From: Vespa crabro
Taxonomy: Eukaryota; Arthropoda; Insecta; Hymenoptera; Vespidae
Direction: 5' to 3'
Length of the DNA: 64,000 nucleotides
Assembly (NCBI RefSeq): GCF_910589235.1
Contig: NC_060955.1
Location: 12,792,837-12,856,836 of the forward strand
Within the stretch, counting starts at the first letter, position 1; every line of letters starts with the position of its first letter. The notes under the pieces were generated by a model. That model was not told the origin of the DNA. It saw only the letters and a list, made by a program, of their open reading frames with translations, and ran no database searches. Shown one piece after another: positions 12,880-28,000 of the stretch. The position numbers and the translations under genes are program-made.

Positions 12880-13218
12880 CATCGAAATACGAAATAATGA
12901 AATCTCATTCAAATTCAATTAGTTTATATTCTGTCGACGCAGAATAAAGATTACAACAAGAATATATCTTCCTGACTGTGTGTAAATAGAAGTTTTAACA
13001 TGAAAATTGTCGAAAAATGAGATCGACAAATGCGAATTTTGTTAAATGCTGAGATAAAATCGTGAACACATTGAAATTACTCGTACCACAGTTTCAGAAA
13101 TGTTTCCAATCAATTCGGACATTGTATTTCTGAAGATCAAACATTTATTTTATCTTGGAATCGAAGTTATAACCTTGTTTCATATTTTATATACGATTAT
13201 TAGCACATAAAGAAGTAT

Positions 13219-13556
13219 CATCGAAATACGAAATTTGAAATCTCAATCAATATCAATGCTTTTATATTCTATCGACGCAGAATATACAAAGGAACAAGAA
13301 CATAAGTTTTTCACTATGTGTAAATACGAGTTTCAACATGAATATTGTAGAAAAATGAGATCGACATATGCGAATTTCGTTAATTGCAGAGCTTCAATCG
13401 TGAACACATTGAAATTACTCGTACCACAGCTTCAGAAATGTTTCCAATCAATTCGGACATTGTATTTCTGAAGATCAAACATTTATTTTATCTTGGAATC
13501 GACGTTATAACCTTGTTTCATATTTTATATACGATTATTAGCTCATAAAGAAGTAT
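13219..13556. repeat. Type D monomer: C head joined to A tail (338 bp)
   Basis: The first part is C-type (cttttatattc, aaggaacaagaacat, gcagagcttcaatcgtg). From the bases after atcgtgaa it switches to A-type: cacattgaaattactcg, cttcagaaatg, ccaatcaattcgg, and the A tail ending gattattagctcataaag. It also has gtttttcac instead of gtttgtcac. Near-identical D copies start at 14911, 22355 and 33184, all sharing gacatatgcg. Later copies at 38261, 41307, 42999 and 48752 lack that change. D is always followed by E, so D-E travels as a module. It looks like a recombinant monomer that was then amplified. Confidence 0.85.
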
Positions 13557-13894
13557 CATCGAAATACGAAATTTGAAATCTCAATCAATATCAATGCTTT
13601 TATATTCTATCGACGCAGAATATACAAAGGAACAAGAACATAAGTTTTTCACTATGTGTAAATATGAGTTTCAACATGAATATTGTAGAAAAATGAGATC
13701 GACACATGCGAATTTCGTTAATTGCAGAGCTTCAATCGTGAAAACATTGAACTTACTCGTACCACAGCTTGAGAATTGTTTCCAATCGATTCGGACATTG
13801 TATTTCTGAAGATCAAACATCTATTTGATATTGGAATCGACGTTTTAACCTTGTTTCTTATCGTATATACGTTTTTTCGTTCATAATGGCGTAC
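13557..13894. repeat. Type E monomer: C head joined to B tail (338 bp)
   Basis: The head and the gcagagcttcaatcgtgaaa block are C-type. From cttgagaattg onward it follows B, with aacatctatttgatattgg and the tail ttttttcgttcataatggc, and so it is followed by an A monomer. The switch lies between the gcagagcttc block and gagaattg. Copies at 13557, 15249, 22693, 33522 and 38599 share aaatatgag, where most others have aaatacgag. An older-looking E set at 3403, 7465 and 8142 has gtttgtcac and attagatcgac instead. The 78-codon open frame is retained because the C block is retained. Confidence 0.85.
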
Positions 13895-14571
13895 CATCGA
13901 AATACGAAATAATGAAATCTCATTCAAATTCAATTAGTTTATATTCTATCGACGCAGAATAAAGATTACAACAAGAATATATCTTCCTGACTGTGTGTAA
14001 ATAGAAGTTTTAACATGAAAATTGTCGAAAAATGAGATCGACAAATGCGAATTTTGTTAAATGCTGAGATAAAATCGTGAACACATTGAAATTACTCGTA
14101 CCACAGTTTCAGAAATGTTTCCAATCAATTCGGACATTGTATTTCTGAAGATCAAACATTTATTTTATCTTGGAATCGACGTTATAACCTTGTTTCATAT
14201 GTTATATATGATTATTAGCTCATAAAGAAGTATCATCGAAATACGAAATTCGAAATCTCAATCAATATCAATGCTATTATATTCTATCGACGCAGAATAT
14301 ACAATGGAACAAGATCATAAGTTTGTCACTATGTGTAAATACGAGTTTCAACATGAATATTGTAGAAAAATGAGATCGACACATGCGAATTTCGTTAATT
14401 GCTGAGATTTAATCGTGAAAGCATTTAACTAACTCGTACCACAGCTTGAGAATTGTTTCCAATCGATTCGGACATTGTATTTCTGAAGATCAAACATCTA
14501 TTTGATATTAGAATCGACGTTTTAACCTTGTTTCTTATCGTATATACGTTTTTTCGTTCATAATGGCGTAC

Positions 14572-17500
14572 CATCGAAATACGAAATAATGAAATCTCAT
14601 TCAAATTCAATTAGTTTATATTCTGTCGACGCAGAATAAAGATTACAACAAGAATAAATCTTCCTGACTGTGTGTAAATAGAAGTTTTAACATGAAAATT
14701 GTCGAAAAATGAGATCGACAAATGCGAATTTTGTTAAATGCTGAGATAAAATCGTGAACACATTGAAATTACTCGTACCACAGTTTCAGAAATGTTTCCA
14801 ATCAATTCGGACATTGTATTTCTGAAGATCAAACATTTATTTTATCTTGGAATCGAAGTTATAACCTTGTTTCATATTTTATATACGATTATTAGCACAT
14901 AAAGAAGTATCATCGAAATACGAAATTTGAAATCTCAATCAATATCAATGCTTTTATATTCTATCGACGCAGAATATACAAAGGAACAAGAACATAAGTT
15001 TTTCACTATGTGTAAATACGAGTTTCAACATGAATATTGTAGAAAAATGAGATCGACATATGCGAATTTCGTTAATTGCAGAGCTTCAATCGTGAACACA
15101 TTGAAATTACTCGTACCACAGCTTCAGAAATGTTTCCAATCAATTCGGACATTGTATTTCTGAAGATCAAACATTTATTTTATCTTGGAATCGAAGTTAT
15201 AACCTTGTTTCATATTTTATATACGATTATTAGCTCATAAAGAAGTATCATCGAAATACGAAATTTGAAATCTCAATCAATATCAATGCTTTTATATTCT
15301 ATCGACGCAGAATATACAAAGGAACAAGAACATAAGTTTTTCACTATGTGTAAATATGAGTTTCAACATGAATATTGTAGAAAAATGAGATCGACACATG
15401 CGAATTTCGTTAATTGCAGAGCTTCAATCGTGAAAACATTGAACTTACTCGTACCACAGCTTGAGAATTGTTTCCAATCGATTCGGACATTGTATTTCTG
15501 AAGATCAAACATCTATTTGATATTGGAATCGACGTTTTAACCTTGTTTCTTATCGTATATACGTTTTTTCGTTCATAATGGCGTACCATCGAAATACGAA
15601 ATAATGAAATCTCATTCAAATTCAATTAGTTTATATTCTATCGACGCAGAATAAAGATTACAACAAGAATATATCTTCCTGACTGTGTGTAAATAGAAGT
15701 TTTAACATGAAAATTGTCGAAAAATGAGATCGACAAATGCGAATTTTGTTAAATGCTGAGATAAAATCGTGAACACATTGAAATTACTCGTACCACAGTT
15801 TCAGAAATGTTTCCAATCAATTCGGACATTGTATTTCTGAAGATCAAACATTTATTTTATCTTGGAATCGACGTTATAACCTTGTTTCATATGTTATATA
15901 TGATTATTAGCTCATAAAGAAGTATCATCGAAATACGAAATTCGAAATCTCAATCAATATCAATGCTATTATATTCTATCGACGCAGAATATACAATGGA
16001 ACAAGATCATAAGTTTGTCACTATGTGTAAATACGAGTTTCAACATGAATATTGTAGAAAAATGAGATCGACACATGCGAATTTCGTTAATTGCTGAGAT
16101 TTAATCGTGAAAGCATTTAACTAACTCGTACCACAGCTTGAGAATTGTTTCCAATCGATTCGGACATTGTATTTCTGAAGATCAAACATCTATTTGATAT
16201 TAGAATCGACGTTTTAACCTTGTTTCTTATCGTATATACGTTTTTTCGTTCATAATGGCGTACCATCGAAATACGAAATAATGAAATCTCATTCAAATTC
16301 AATTAGTTTATATTCTGTCGACGCAGAATAAAGATTACAACAAGAATATATCTTCCTGACTGTGTGTAAATAGAAGTTTTAACATGAAAATTGTCGAAAA
16401 ATGAGATCGACAAATGCGAATTTTGTTAAATGCTGAGATAAAATCGTGAACACATTGAAATTACTCGTACCACAGTTTCAGAAATGTTTCCAATCAATTC
16501 GGACATTGTATTTCTGAAGATCAAACATTTATTTTATCTTGGAATCGACGTTATAACCTTGTTTCATATGTTATATATGATTATTAGCTCATAAAGAAGT
16601 ATCATCGAAATACGAAATTTGAAATCTCAATCAATATCAATGCTATTATATTCTATCGACGCAGAATATACAATGGAACAAGATCATAAGTTTGTCACTA
16701 TGTGTAAAAACGAGTTTCAACATGAATATTGTAGAAAAATGAGATCGACACATGCGAATTTCGTTAATTGCTGAGATGTAATCGTGAAATCATTGAACTA
16801 ATTCGTACCACAGCTTGAGAATTGTTTCCAATCGATTCGGACATAGTATTTCTGAAGATCAAACATCTATTGGTATTGGAATCGACGTTTTAACATTGTT
16901 TCTTATCGTATATACGTTTTTTCGTTCATAATGGCGTACCATCGAAATACGAAATAATGAAATCTCATTCAAATTCAATTAGTTTATATTCTGTCGACGC
17001 AGAATAAAGATTACAACAAGAATATATCTTCCTGACTGCGTGTAAATAGAAGTTTCAACATGAAAATTGTCGAAAAATGAGATCGACAAATGCGAATTTT
17101 GTTAAATGCTGAGATAAAATCGTGAACACATTGAAATTACTCGTACCACAGCTTCAGAAATGTTTCCAATCAATTCGGACATTGTATTTCTGAAGATCAA
17201 ACATTTATTTTATCTTGGAATCGAAGTTATAACCTTGTTTCATATTTTATATACGATTATTAGCTCATAAAGAATTATCATCGAAATACGAAATTTGAAA
17301 TCTCAATCAATATCAATGCTTTTATATTCTATCGACGCAGAATATACAAAGGAACAAGAACATAAGTTTGTCACTATGTGTAAATACGAGTTTCAACATG
17401 AATATTGTAGAAAAATGAGATCGACACATGCGAATTTCGTTAATTGCAGAGCTTCAATCGTGAAAACATTGAACTTACTCGTACCACAGCTTGAGAAATG

Positions 17501-20500
17501 TTTCCAATCGATTCGGACATTGTATTTCTGAAGATCATACATCCATTTTATCTTGGAATCGACGTTATAACCTTGTTTCATATGTTATATATGATTATTA
17601 GCTCATAAAGAAGTATCATCGAAATACGAAATTTGAAATCTCAATCAATATCAATGCTATTATATTCTATCGACGCAGAATATACAATGGAACAAGATCA
17701 TAAGTTTGTCACTATGTGTAAATACGAGTTTCAACATGAATATTGTAGAAAAATGAGATCGACACATGCGAATTTCGTTAATTGCTGAGATTTAATCGTG
17801 AAAGCATTTAACTAACTCGTACCACAGCTTGAGAATTGTTTCCAATCGATTCGGACATTGTATTTCTGAAGATCAAACATCTATTTGATATTAGAATCGA
17901 CGTTTTAACCTTGTTTCTTATCGTATATACGTTTTTTCGTTCATAATGGCGTACCATCGAAATACGAAATAATGAAATCTCATTCAAATTCAATTAGTTT
18001 ATATTCTATCGACGCAGAATAAAGATTACAACAAGAATATATCTTCCTGACTGTGTGTAAATAGAAGTTTTAACATGAAAATTGTCGAAAAATGAGATCG
18101 ACAAATGCGAATTTTGTTAAATGCTGAGATAAAATCGTGAACACATTGAAATTACTCGTACCACAGTTTCAGAAATGTTTCCAATCAATTCGGACATTGT
18201 ATTTCTGAAGATCAAACATTTATTTTATCTTGGAATCGACGTTATAACCTTGTTTCATATGTTATATATGATTATTAGCTCATAAAGAAGTATCATCGAA
18301 ATACGAAATTTGAAATCTCAATCAATATCAATGCTATTATATTCTATCGACGCAGAATATACAATGGAACAAGATCATAAGTTTGTCACTATGTGTAAAT
18401 ACGAGTTTCAACATGAATATTGTAGAAAAATGAGATCGACACATGCGAATTTCGTTAATTGCTGAGATTTAATCGTGAAAGCATTTAACTAACTCGTACC
18501 ACAGCTTGAGAATTGTTTCCAATCGATTCGGACATTGTATTTCTGAAGATCAAACATCTATTTGATATTGGAATCGACGTTTTAACATTGTTTCTTATCG
18601 TATATACGTTTTTTCGTTCATAATGGCGTACCATCGAAATACGAAATAATGAAATCTCATTCAAATTCAATTAGTTTATATTCTGTCGACGCAGAATAAA
18701 GATTACAACAAGAATATATCTTCCTGACTGCGTGTAAATAGAAGTTTCAACATGAAAATTGTCGAAAAATGAGATCGACAAATGCGAATTTTGTTAAATG
18801 CTGAGATAAAATCGTGAACACATTGAAATTACTCGTACCACAGCTTCAGAAATGTTTCCAATCAATTCGGACATTGTATTTCTGAAGATCAAACATTTAT
18901 TTTATCTTGGAATCGAAGTTATAACCTTGTTTCATATTTTATATACGATTATTAGCTCATAAAGAATTATCATCGAAATACGAAATTTGAAATCTCAATC
19001 AATATCAATGCTTTTATATTCTATCGACGCAGAATATACAAAGGAACAAGAACATAAGTTTGTCACTATGTGTAAATACGAGTTTCAACATGAATATTGT
19101 AGAAAAATGAGATCGACACATGCGAATTTCGTTAATTGCAGAGCTTCAATCGTGAAAACATTGAACTTACTCGTACCACAGCTTGAGAAATGTTTCCAAT
19201 CGATTCGGACATTGTATTTCTGAAGATCATACATCCATTTTATCTTGGAATCGACGTTATCACCTTGTTTCATATGTTATATATGATTATTAGCTCATAA
19301 AGAAGTATCATCGAAATACGAAATTTGAAATCTCAATCAATATCAATGCTATTATATTCTATCGACGCAGAATATACAATGGAACAAGATCATAAGTTTG
19401 TCACTATGTGTAAATACGAGTTTCAACATGAATATTGTAGAAAAATGAGATCGACACATGCGAATTTCGTTAATTGCTGAGATTTAATCGTGAAAGCATT
19501 TAACTAACTCGTACCACAGCTTGAGAATTGTTTCCAATCGATTCGGACATTGTATTTCTGAAGATCAAACATCTATTTGATATTAGAATCGACGTTTTAA
19601 CCTTGTTTCTTATCGTATATACGTTTTTTCGTTCATAATGGCGTACCATCGAAATACGAAATAATGAAATCTCATTCAAATTCAATTAGTTTATATTCTA
19701 TCGACGCAGAATAAAGATTACAACAAGAATATATCTTCCTGACTGTGTGTAAATAGAAGTTTTAACATGAAAATTGTCGAAAAATGAGATCGACAAATGC
19801 GAATTTTGTTAAATGCTGAGATAAAATCGTGAACACATTGAAATTACTCGTACCACAGTTTCAGAAATGTTTCCAATCAATTCGGACATTGTATTTCTGA
19901 AGATCAAACATTTATTTTATCTTGGAATCGACGTTATAACCTTGTTTCATATGTTATATATGATTATTAGCTCATAAAGAAGTATCATCGAAATACGAAA
20001 TTTGAAATCTCAATCAATATCAATGCTATTATATTCTATCGACGCAGAATATACAATGGAACAAGATCTAAAGTTTGTCACTATGTGTAAATACGAGTTT
20101 CAACATGAATATTGTAGAAAAATGAGATCGACACATGCGAATTTCGTTAATTGCTGAGATTTAATCGTGAAAGCATTTAACTAACTCGTACCACAGCTTG
20201 AGAATTGTTTCCAATCGATTCGGACATTGTATTTCTGAAGATCAAACATCTATTTGATATTGGAATCGACGTTTTAACATTGTTTCTTATCGTATATACG
20301 TTTTTTCGTTCATAATGGCGTACCATCGAAATACGAAATAATGAAATCTCATTCAAATTCAATTAGTTTATATTCTGTCGACGCAGAATAAAGATTACAA
20401 CAAGAATATATCTTCCTGACTGCGTGTAAATAGAAGTTTCAACATGAAAATTGTCGAAAAATGAGATCGACAAATGCGAATTTTGTTAAATGCTGAGATA

Positions 20501-22015
20501 AAATCGTGAACACATTGAAATTACTCGTACCACAGCTTCAGAAATGTTTCCAATCAATTCGGACATTGTATTTCTGAAGATCAAACATTTATTTTATCTT
20601 GGAATCGAAGTTATAACCTTGTTTCATATTTTATATACGATTATTAGCTCATAAAGAATTATCATCGAAATACGAAATTTGAAATCTCAATCAATATCAA
20701 TGCTTTTATATTCTATCGACGCAGAATATACAAAGGAACAAGAACATAAGTTTGTCACTATGTGTAAATACGAGTTTCAACATGAATATTGTAGAAAAAT
20801 GAGATCGACACATGCGAATTTCGTTAATTGCAGAGCTTCAATCGTGAAAACATTGAACTTACTCGTACCACAGCTTGAGAAATGTTTCCAATCGATTCGG
20901 ACATTGTATTTCTGAAGATCATACATCCATTTTATCTTGGAATCGACGTTATAACCTTGTTTCATATGTTATATATGATTATTAGCTCATAAAGAAGTAT
21001 CATCGAAATACGAAATTTGAAATCTCAATCAATATCAATGCTATTATATTCTATCGACGCAGAATATACAATGGAACAAGATCATAAGTTTGTCACTATG
21101 TGTAAATACGAGTTTCAACATGAATATTGTAGAAAAATGAGATCGACACATGCGAATTTCGTTAATTGCTGAGATTTAATCGTGAAAGCATTTAACTAAC
21201 TCGTACCACAGCTTGAGAATTGTTTCCAATCGATTCGGACATTGTATTTCTGAAGATCAAACATCTATTTGATATTAGAATCGACGTTTTAACCTTGTTT
21301 CTTATCGTATATACGTTTTTTCGTTCATAATGGCGTACCATCGAAATACGAAATAATGAAATCTCATTCAAATTCAATTAGTTTATATTCTATCGACGCA
21401 GAATAAAGATTACAACAAGAATATATCTTCCTGACTGTGTGTAAATAGAAGTTTTAACATGAAAATTGTCGAAAAATGAGAACGACAAATGCGAATTTTG
21501 TTAAATGCTGAGATAAAATCGTGAACACATTGAAATTACTCGTACCACAGTTTCAGAAATGTTTCCAATCAATTCGGACATTGTATTTCTGAAGATCAAA
21601 CATTTATTTTATCTTGGAATCGACGTTATAACCTTGTTTCATATGTTATATATGATTATTAGCTCATAAAGAAGTATCATCGAAATACGAAATTTGAAAT
21701 CTCAATCAATATCAATGCTATTATATTCTATCGACGCAGAATATACAATGGAACAAGATCATAAGTTTGTCACTATGTGTAAATACGAGTTTCAACATGA
21801 ATATTGTAGAAAAATGAGATCGACACATGCGAATTTCGTTAATTGCTGAGATTTAATCGTGAAAGCATTTAACTAACTCGTACCACAGCTTGAGAATTGT
21901 TTCCAATCGATTCGGACATTGTATTTCTGAAGATCAAACATCTATTTGATATTAGAATCGACGTTTTAACCTTGTTTCTTATCGTATATACGTTTTTTCG
22001 TTCATAATGGCGTAC
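14572..22015. repeat. 22-monomer tandem duplication, copy 1 (7444 bp)
   Basis: The unit order is 3-2-2-3-2-3-2-3-2 monomers. The markers gcacataaag (14896), aaattcgaaatc (15941), acatagtatt (16841), a one-base loss in ctattggtattgg (near 16870) and acaagatctaaag (20061) each recur exactly 7444 bp downstream. Coordinates given are the A-phased frame. The breakpoint lies about 80-210 bases into the A monomer at 14572, because gaataaatc near 14650 is not shared with the second copy, whereas tttcag near 14783 is. Confidence 0.88.
16603..16939. repeat. B2 monomer with one-base deletion (337 bp)
   Basis: This copy reads ctattggtattgg where other B2 monomers read ctatttgatattgg, which is one base lost plus one substitution. 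Together with acatagtatt upstream it forms a rare haplotype. The same haplotype occurs at 24047-24383, exactly 7444 bp away, and acatagtatt without the deletion occurs at 9057. It is therefore a tag for the order of events: substitution first, then deletion, then the 22-mer duplication. Confidence 0.9.
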
Positions 22016-25000
22016 CATCGAAATACGAAATAATGAAATCTCATTCAAATTCAATTAGTTTATATTCTGTCGACGCAGAATAAAGATTACAACAAGAATA
22101 TATCTTCCTGACTGTGTGTAAATAGAAGTTTTAACATGAAAATTGTCGAAAAATGAGATCGACAAATGCGAATTTTGTTAAATGCTGAGATAAAATCGTG
22201 AACACATTGAAATTACTCGTACCACAGTTTCAGAAATGTTTCCAATCAATTCGGACATTGTATTTCTGAAGATCAAACATTTATTTTATCTTGGAATCGA
22301 AGTTATAACCTTGTTTCATATTTTATATACGATTATTAGCACATAAAGAAGTATCATCGAAATACGAAATTTGAAATCTCAATCAATATCAATGCTTTTA
22401 TATTCTATCGACGCAGAATATACAAAGGAACAAGAACATAAGTTTTTCACTATGTGTAAATACGAGTTTCAACATGAATATTGTAGAAAAATGAGATCGA
22501 CATATGCGAATTTCGTTAATTGCAGAGCTTCAATCGTGAACACATTGAAATTACTCGTACCACAGCTTCAGAAATGTTTCCAATCAATTCGGACATTGTA
22601 TTTCTGAAGATCAAACATTTATTTTATCTTGGAATCGAAGTTATAACCTTGTTTCATATTTTATATACGATTATTAGCTCATAAAGAAGTATCATCGAAA
22701 TACGAAATTTGAAATCTCAATCAATATCAATGCTATTATATTCTATCGACGCAGAATATACAAAGGAACAAGAACATAAGTTTTTCACTATGTGTAAATA
22801 TGAGTTTCAACATGAATATTGTAGAAAAATGAGATCGACACATGCGAATTTCGTTAATTGCAGAGCTTCAATCGTGAAAACATTGAACTTACTCGTACCA
22901 CAGCTTGAGAATTGTTTCCAATCGATTCGGACATTGTATTTCTGAAGATCAAACATCTATTTGATATTGGAATCGACGTTTTAACCTTGTTTCTTATCGT
23001 ATATACGTTTTTTCGTTCATAATGGCGTACCATCGAAATACGAAATAATGAAATCTCATTCAAATTCAATTAGTTTATATTCTATCGACGCAGAATAAAG
23101 ATTACAACAAGAATATATCTTCCTGACTGTGTGTAAATAGAAGTTTTAACATGAAAATTGTCGAAAAATGAGATCGACAAATGCGAATTTTGTTAAATGC
23201 TGAGATAAAATCGTGAACACATTGAAATTACTCGTACCACAGTTTCAGAAATGTTTCCAATCAATTCGGACATTGTATTTCTGAAGATCAAACATTTATT
23301 TTATCTTGGAATCGACGTTATAACCTTGTTTCATATGTTATATATGATTATTAGCTCATAAAGAAGTATCATCGAAATACGAAATTCGAAATCTCAATCA
23401 ATATCAATGCTATTATATTCTATCGACGCAGAATATACAATGGAACAAGATCATAAGGTTGTCACTATGTGTAAATACGAGTTTCAACATGAATATTGTA
23501 GAAAAATGAGATCGACACATGCGAATTTCGTTAATTGCTGAGATTTAATCGTGAAAGCATTTAACTAACTCGTACCACAGCTTGAGAATTGTTTCCAATC
23601 GATTCGGACATTGTATTTCTGAAGATCAAACATCTATTTGATATTAGAATCGACGTTTTAACCTTGTTTCTTATCGTATATACGTTTTTTCGTTCATAAT
23701 GGCGTACCATCGAAATACGAAATAATGAAATCTCATTCAAATTCAATTAGTTTATATTCTGTCGACGCAGAATAAAGATTACAACAAGAATATATCTTCC
23801 TGACTGTGTGTAAATAGAAGTTTTAACATGAAAATTGTCGAAAAATGAGATCGACAAATGCGAATTTTGTTAAATGCTGAGATAAAATCGTGAACACATT
23901 GAAATTACTCGTACCACAGTTTCAGAAATGTTTCCAATCAATTCGGACATTGTATTTCTGAAGATCAAACATTTATTTTATCTTGGAATCGACGTTATAA
24001 CCTTGTTTCATATGTTATATATGATTATTAGCTCATAAAGAAGTATCATCGAAATACGAAATTTGAAATCTCAATCAATATCAATGCTATTATATTCTAT
24101 CGACGCAGAATATACAATGGAACAAGATCATAAGTTTGTCACTATGTGTAAAAACGAGTTTCAACATGAATATTGTAGAAAAATGAGATCGACACATGCG
24201 AATTTCGTTAATTGCTGAGATGTAATCGTGAAATCATTGAACTAATTCGTACCACAGCTTGAGAATTGTTTCCAATCGATTCGGACATAGTATTTCTGAA
24301 GATCAAACATCTATTGGTATTGGAATCGACGTTTTAACATTGTTTCTTATCGTATATACGTTTTTTCGTTCATAATGGCGTACCATCGAAATACGAAATA
24401 ATGAAATCTCATTCAAATTCAATTAGTTTATATTCTGTCGACGCAGAATAAAGATTACAACAAGAATATATCTTCCTGACTGCGTGTAAATAGAAGTTTC
24501 AACATGAAAATTGTCGAAAAATGAGATCGACAAATGCGAATTTTGTTAAATGCTGAGATAAAATCGTGAACACATTGAAATTACTCGTACCACAGCTTCA
24601 GAAATGTTTCCAATCAATTCGGACATTGTATTTCTGAAGATCAAACATTTATTTTATCTTGGAATCGAAGTTATAACCTTGTTTCATATTTTATATACGA
24701 TTATTAGCTCATAAAGAATTATCATCGAAATACGAAATTTGAAATCTCAATCAATATCAATGCTTTTATATTCTATCGACGCAGAATATACAAAGGAACA
24801 AGAACATAAGTTTGTCACTATGTGTAAATACGAGTTTCAACATGAATATTGTAGAAAAATGAGATCGACACATGCGAATTTCGTTAATTGCAGAGCTTCA
24901 ATCGTGAAAACATTGAACTTACTCGTACCACAGCTTGAGAAATGTTTCCAATCGATTCGGACATTGTATTTCTGAAGATCATACATCCATTTTATCTTGG

Positions 25001-28000
25001 AATCGACGTTATAACCTTGTTTCATATGTTATATATGATTATTAGCTCATAAAGAAGTATCATCGAAATACGAAATTTGAAATCTCAATCAATATCAATG
25101 CTATTATATTCTATCGACGCAGAATATACAATGGAACAAGATCATAAGTTTGTCACTATGTGTAAATACGAGTTTCAACATGAATATTGTAGAAAAATGA
25201 GATCGACACATGCGAATTTCGTTAATTGCTGAGATTTAATCGTGAAAGCATTGAACTTACTCGTACCACAGCTTGAGAATTGTTTCCAATCGATTCGGAC
25301 ATTGTATTTCTGAAGATCAAACATCTATTTGATATTAGAATCGACGTTTTAACCTTGTTTCTTATCGTATATACGTTTTTTCGTTCATAATGGCGTACCA
25401 TCGAAATACGAAATAATGAAATCTCATTCAAATTCAATTAGTTTATATTCTATCGACGCAGAATAAAGATTACAACAAGAATATATCTTCCTGACTGTGT
25501 GTAAATAGAAGTTTTAACATGAAAATTGTCGAAAAATGAGATCGACAAATGCGAATTTTGTTAAATGCTGAGATAAAATCGTGAACACATTGAAATTACT
25601 CGTACCACAGTTTCAGAAATGTTTCCAATCAATTCGGACATTGTATTTCTGAAGATCAAACATTTATTTTATCTTGGAATCGACGTTATAACCTTGTTTC
25701 ATATGTTATATATGATTATTAGCTCATAAAGAAGTATCATCGAAATACGAAATTTGAAATCTCAATCAATATCAATGCTATTATATTCTATCGACGCAGA
25801 ATATACAATGGAACAAGATCATAAGTTTGTCACTATGTGTAAATACGAGTTTCAACATGAATATTGTAGAAAAATGAGATCGACACATGCGAATTTCGTT
25901 AATTGCTGAGATTTAATCGTGAAAGCATTTAACTAACTCGTACCACAGCTTGAGAATTGTTTCCAATCGATTCGGACATTGTATTTCTGAAGATCAAACA
26001 TCTATTTGATATTGGAATCGACGTTTTAACATTGTTTCTTATCGTATATACGTTTTTTCGTTCATAATGGCGTACCATCGAAATACGAAATAATGAAATC
26101 TCATTCAAATTCAATTAGTTTATATTCTGTCGACGCAGAATAAAGATTACAACAAGAATATATCTTCCTGACTGCGTGTAAATAGAAGTTTCAACATGAA
26201 AATTGTCGAAAAATGAGATCGACAAATGCGAATTTTGTTAAATGCTGAGATAAAATCGTGAACACATTGAAATTACTCGTACCACAGCTTCAGAAATGTT
26301 TCCAATCAATTCGGACATTGTATTTCTGAAGATCAAACATTTATTTTATCTTGGAATCGAAGTTATAACCTTGTTTCATATTTTATATACGATTATTAGC
26401 TCATAAAGAATTATCATCGAAATACGAAATTTGAAATCTCAATCAATATCAATGCTTTTATATTCTATCGACGCAGAATATACAAAGGAACAAGAACATA
26501 AGTTTGTCACTATGTGTAAATACGAGTTTCAACATGAATATTGTAGAAAAATGAGATCGACACATGCGAATTTCGTTAATTGCAGAGCTTCAATCGTGAA
26601 AACATTGAACTTACTCGTACCACAGCTTGAGAAATGTTTCCAATCGATTCGGACATTGTATTTCTGAAGATCATACATCCATTTTATCTTGGAATCGACG
26701 TTATAACCTTGTTTCATATGTTATATATGATTATTAGCTCATAAAGAAGTATCATCGAAATACGAAATTTGAAATCTCAATCAATATCAATGCTATTATA
26801 TTCTATCGACGCAGAATATACAATGGAACAAGATCATAAGTTTGTCACTATGTGTAAATACGAGTTTCAACATGAATATTGTAGAAAAATGAGATCGACA
26901 CATGCGAATTTCGTTAATTGCTGAGATTTAATCGTGAAAGCATTTAACTAACTCGTACCACAGCTTGAGAATTGTTTCCAATCGATTCGGACATTGTATT
27001 TCTGAAGATCAAACATCTATTTGATATTAGAATCGACGTTTTAACCTTGTTTCTTATCGTATATACGTTTTTTCGTTCATAATGGCGTACCATCGAAATA
27101 CGAAATAATGAAATCTCATTCAAATTCAATTAGTTTATATTCTATCGACGCAGAATAAAGATTACAACAAGAATATATCTTCCTGACTGTGTGTAAATAG
27201 AAGTTTTAACATGAAAATTGTCGAAAAATGAGATCGACAAATGCGAATTTTGTTAAATGCTGAGATAAAATCGTGAACACATTGAAATTACTCGTACCAC
27301 AGTTTCAGAAATGTTTCCAATCAATTCGGACATTGTATTTCTGAAGATCAAACATTTATTTTATCTTGGAATCGACGTTATAACCTTGTTTCATATGTTA
27401 TATATGATTATTAGCTCATAAAGAAGTATCATCGAAATACGAAATTTGAAATCTCAATCAATATCAATGCTATTATATTCTATCGACGCAGAATATACAA
27501 TGGAACAAGATCTAAAGTTTGTCACTATGTGTAAATACGAGTTTCAACATGAATATTGTAGAAAAATGAGATCGACACATGCGAATTTCGTTAATTGCTG
27601 AGATTTAATCGTGAAAGCATTTAACTAACTCGTACCACAGCTTGAGAATTGTTTCCAATCGATTCGGACATTGTATTTCTGAAGATCAAACATCTATTTG
27701 ATATTGGAATCGACGTTTTAACATTGTTTCTTATCGTATATACGTTTTTTCGTTCATAATGGCGTACCATCGAAATACGAAATAATGAAATCTCATTCAA
27801 ATTCAATTAGTTTATATTCTGTCGACGCAGAATAAAGATTACAACAAGAATATATCTTCCTGACTGCGTGTAAATAGAAGTTTCAACATGAAAATTGTCG
27901 AAAAATGAGATCGACAAATGCGAATTTTGTTAAATGCTGAGATAAAATCGTGAACACATTGAAATTACTCGTACCACAGCTTCAGAAATGTTTCCAATCA

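Larger units (their letters stand above)
9157..14571. repeat. A-C-B1 trimer, run of four A-B1 dimers, then D-E 5-mer; donor-like block
   Basis: The units are a trimer at 9157-10171, dimers starting at 10172, 10849, 11526 and 12203, then A-D-E (12880-13894) and A-B1 (13895-14571). Local markers are gatccacaaatg near 11670, gatcgatacatg near 12010, gcacataaag near 13204, gacatatgcg in D and aaattcgaaatc at 14249. All of these recur in the same order between 30.28 and 34.22 kb. The B1 copy at 12542 is itself a recombinant, with a C-type head (cttttatattc, gtttttcac) and a B1 tail. Confidence 0.82.
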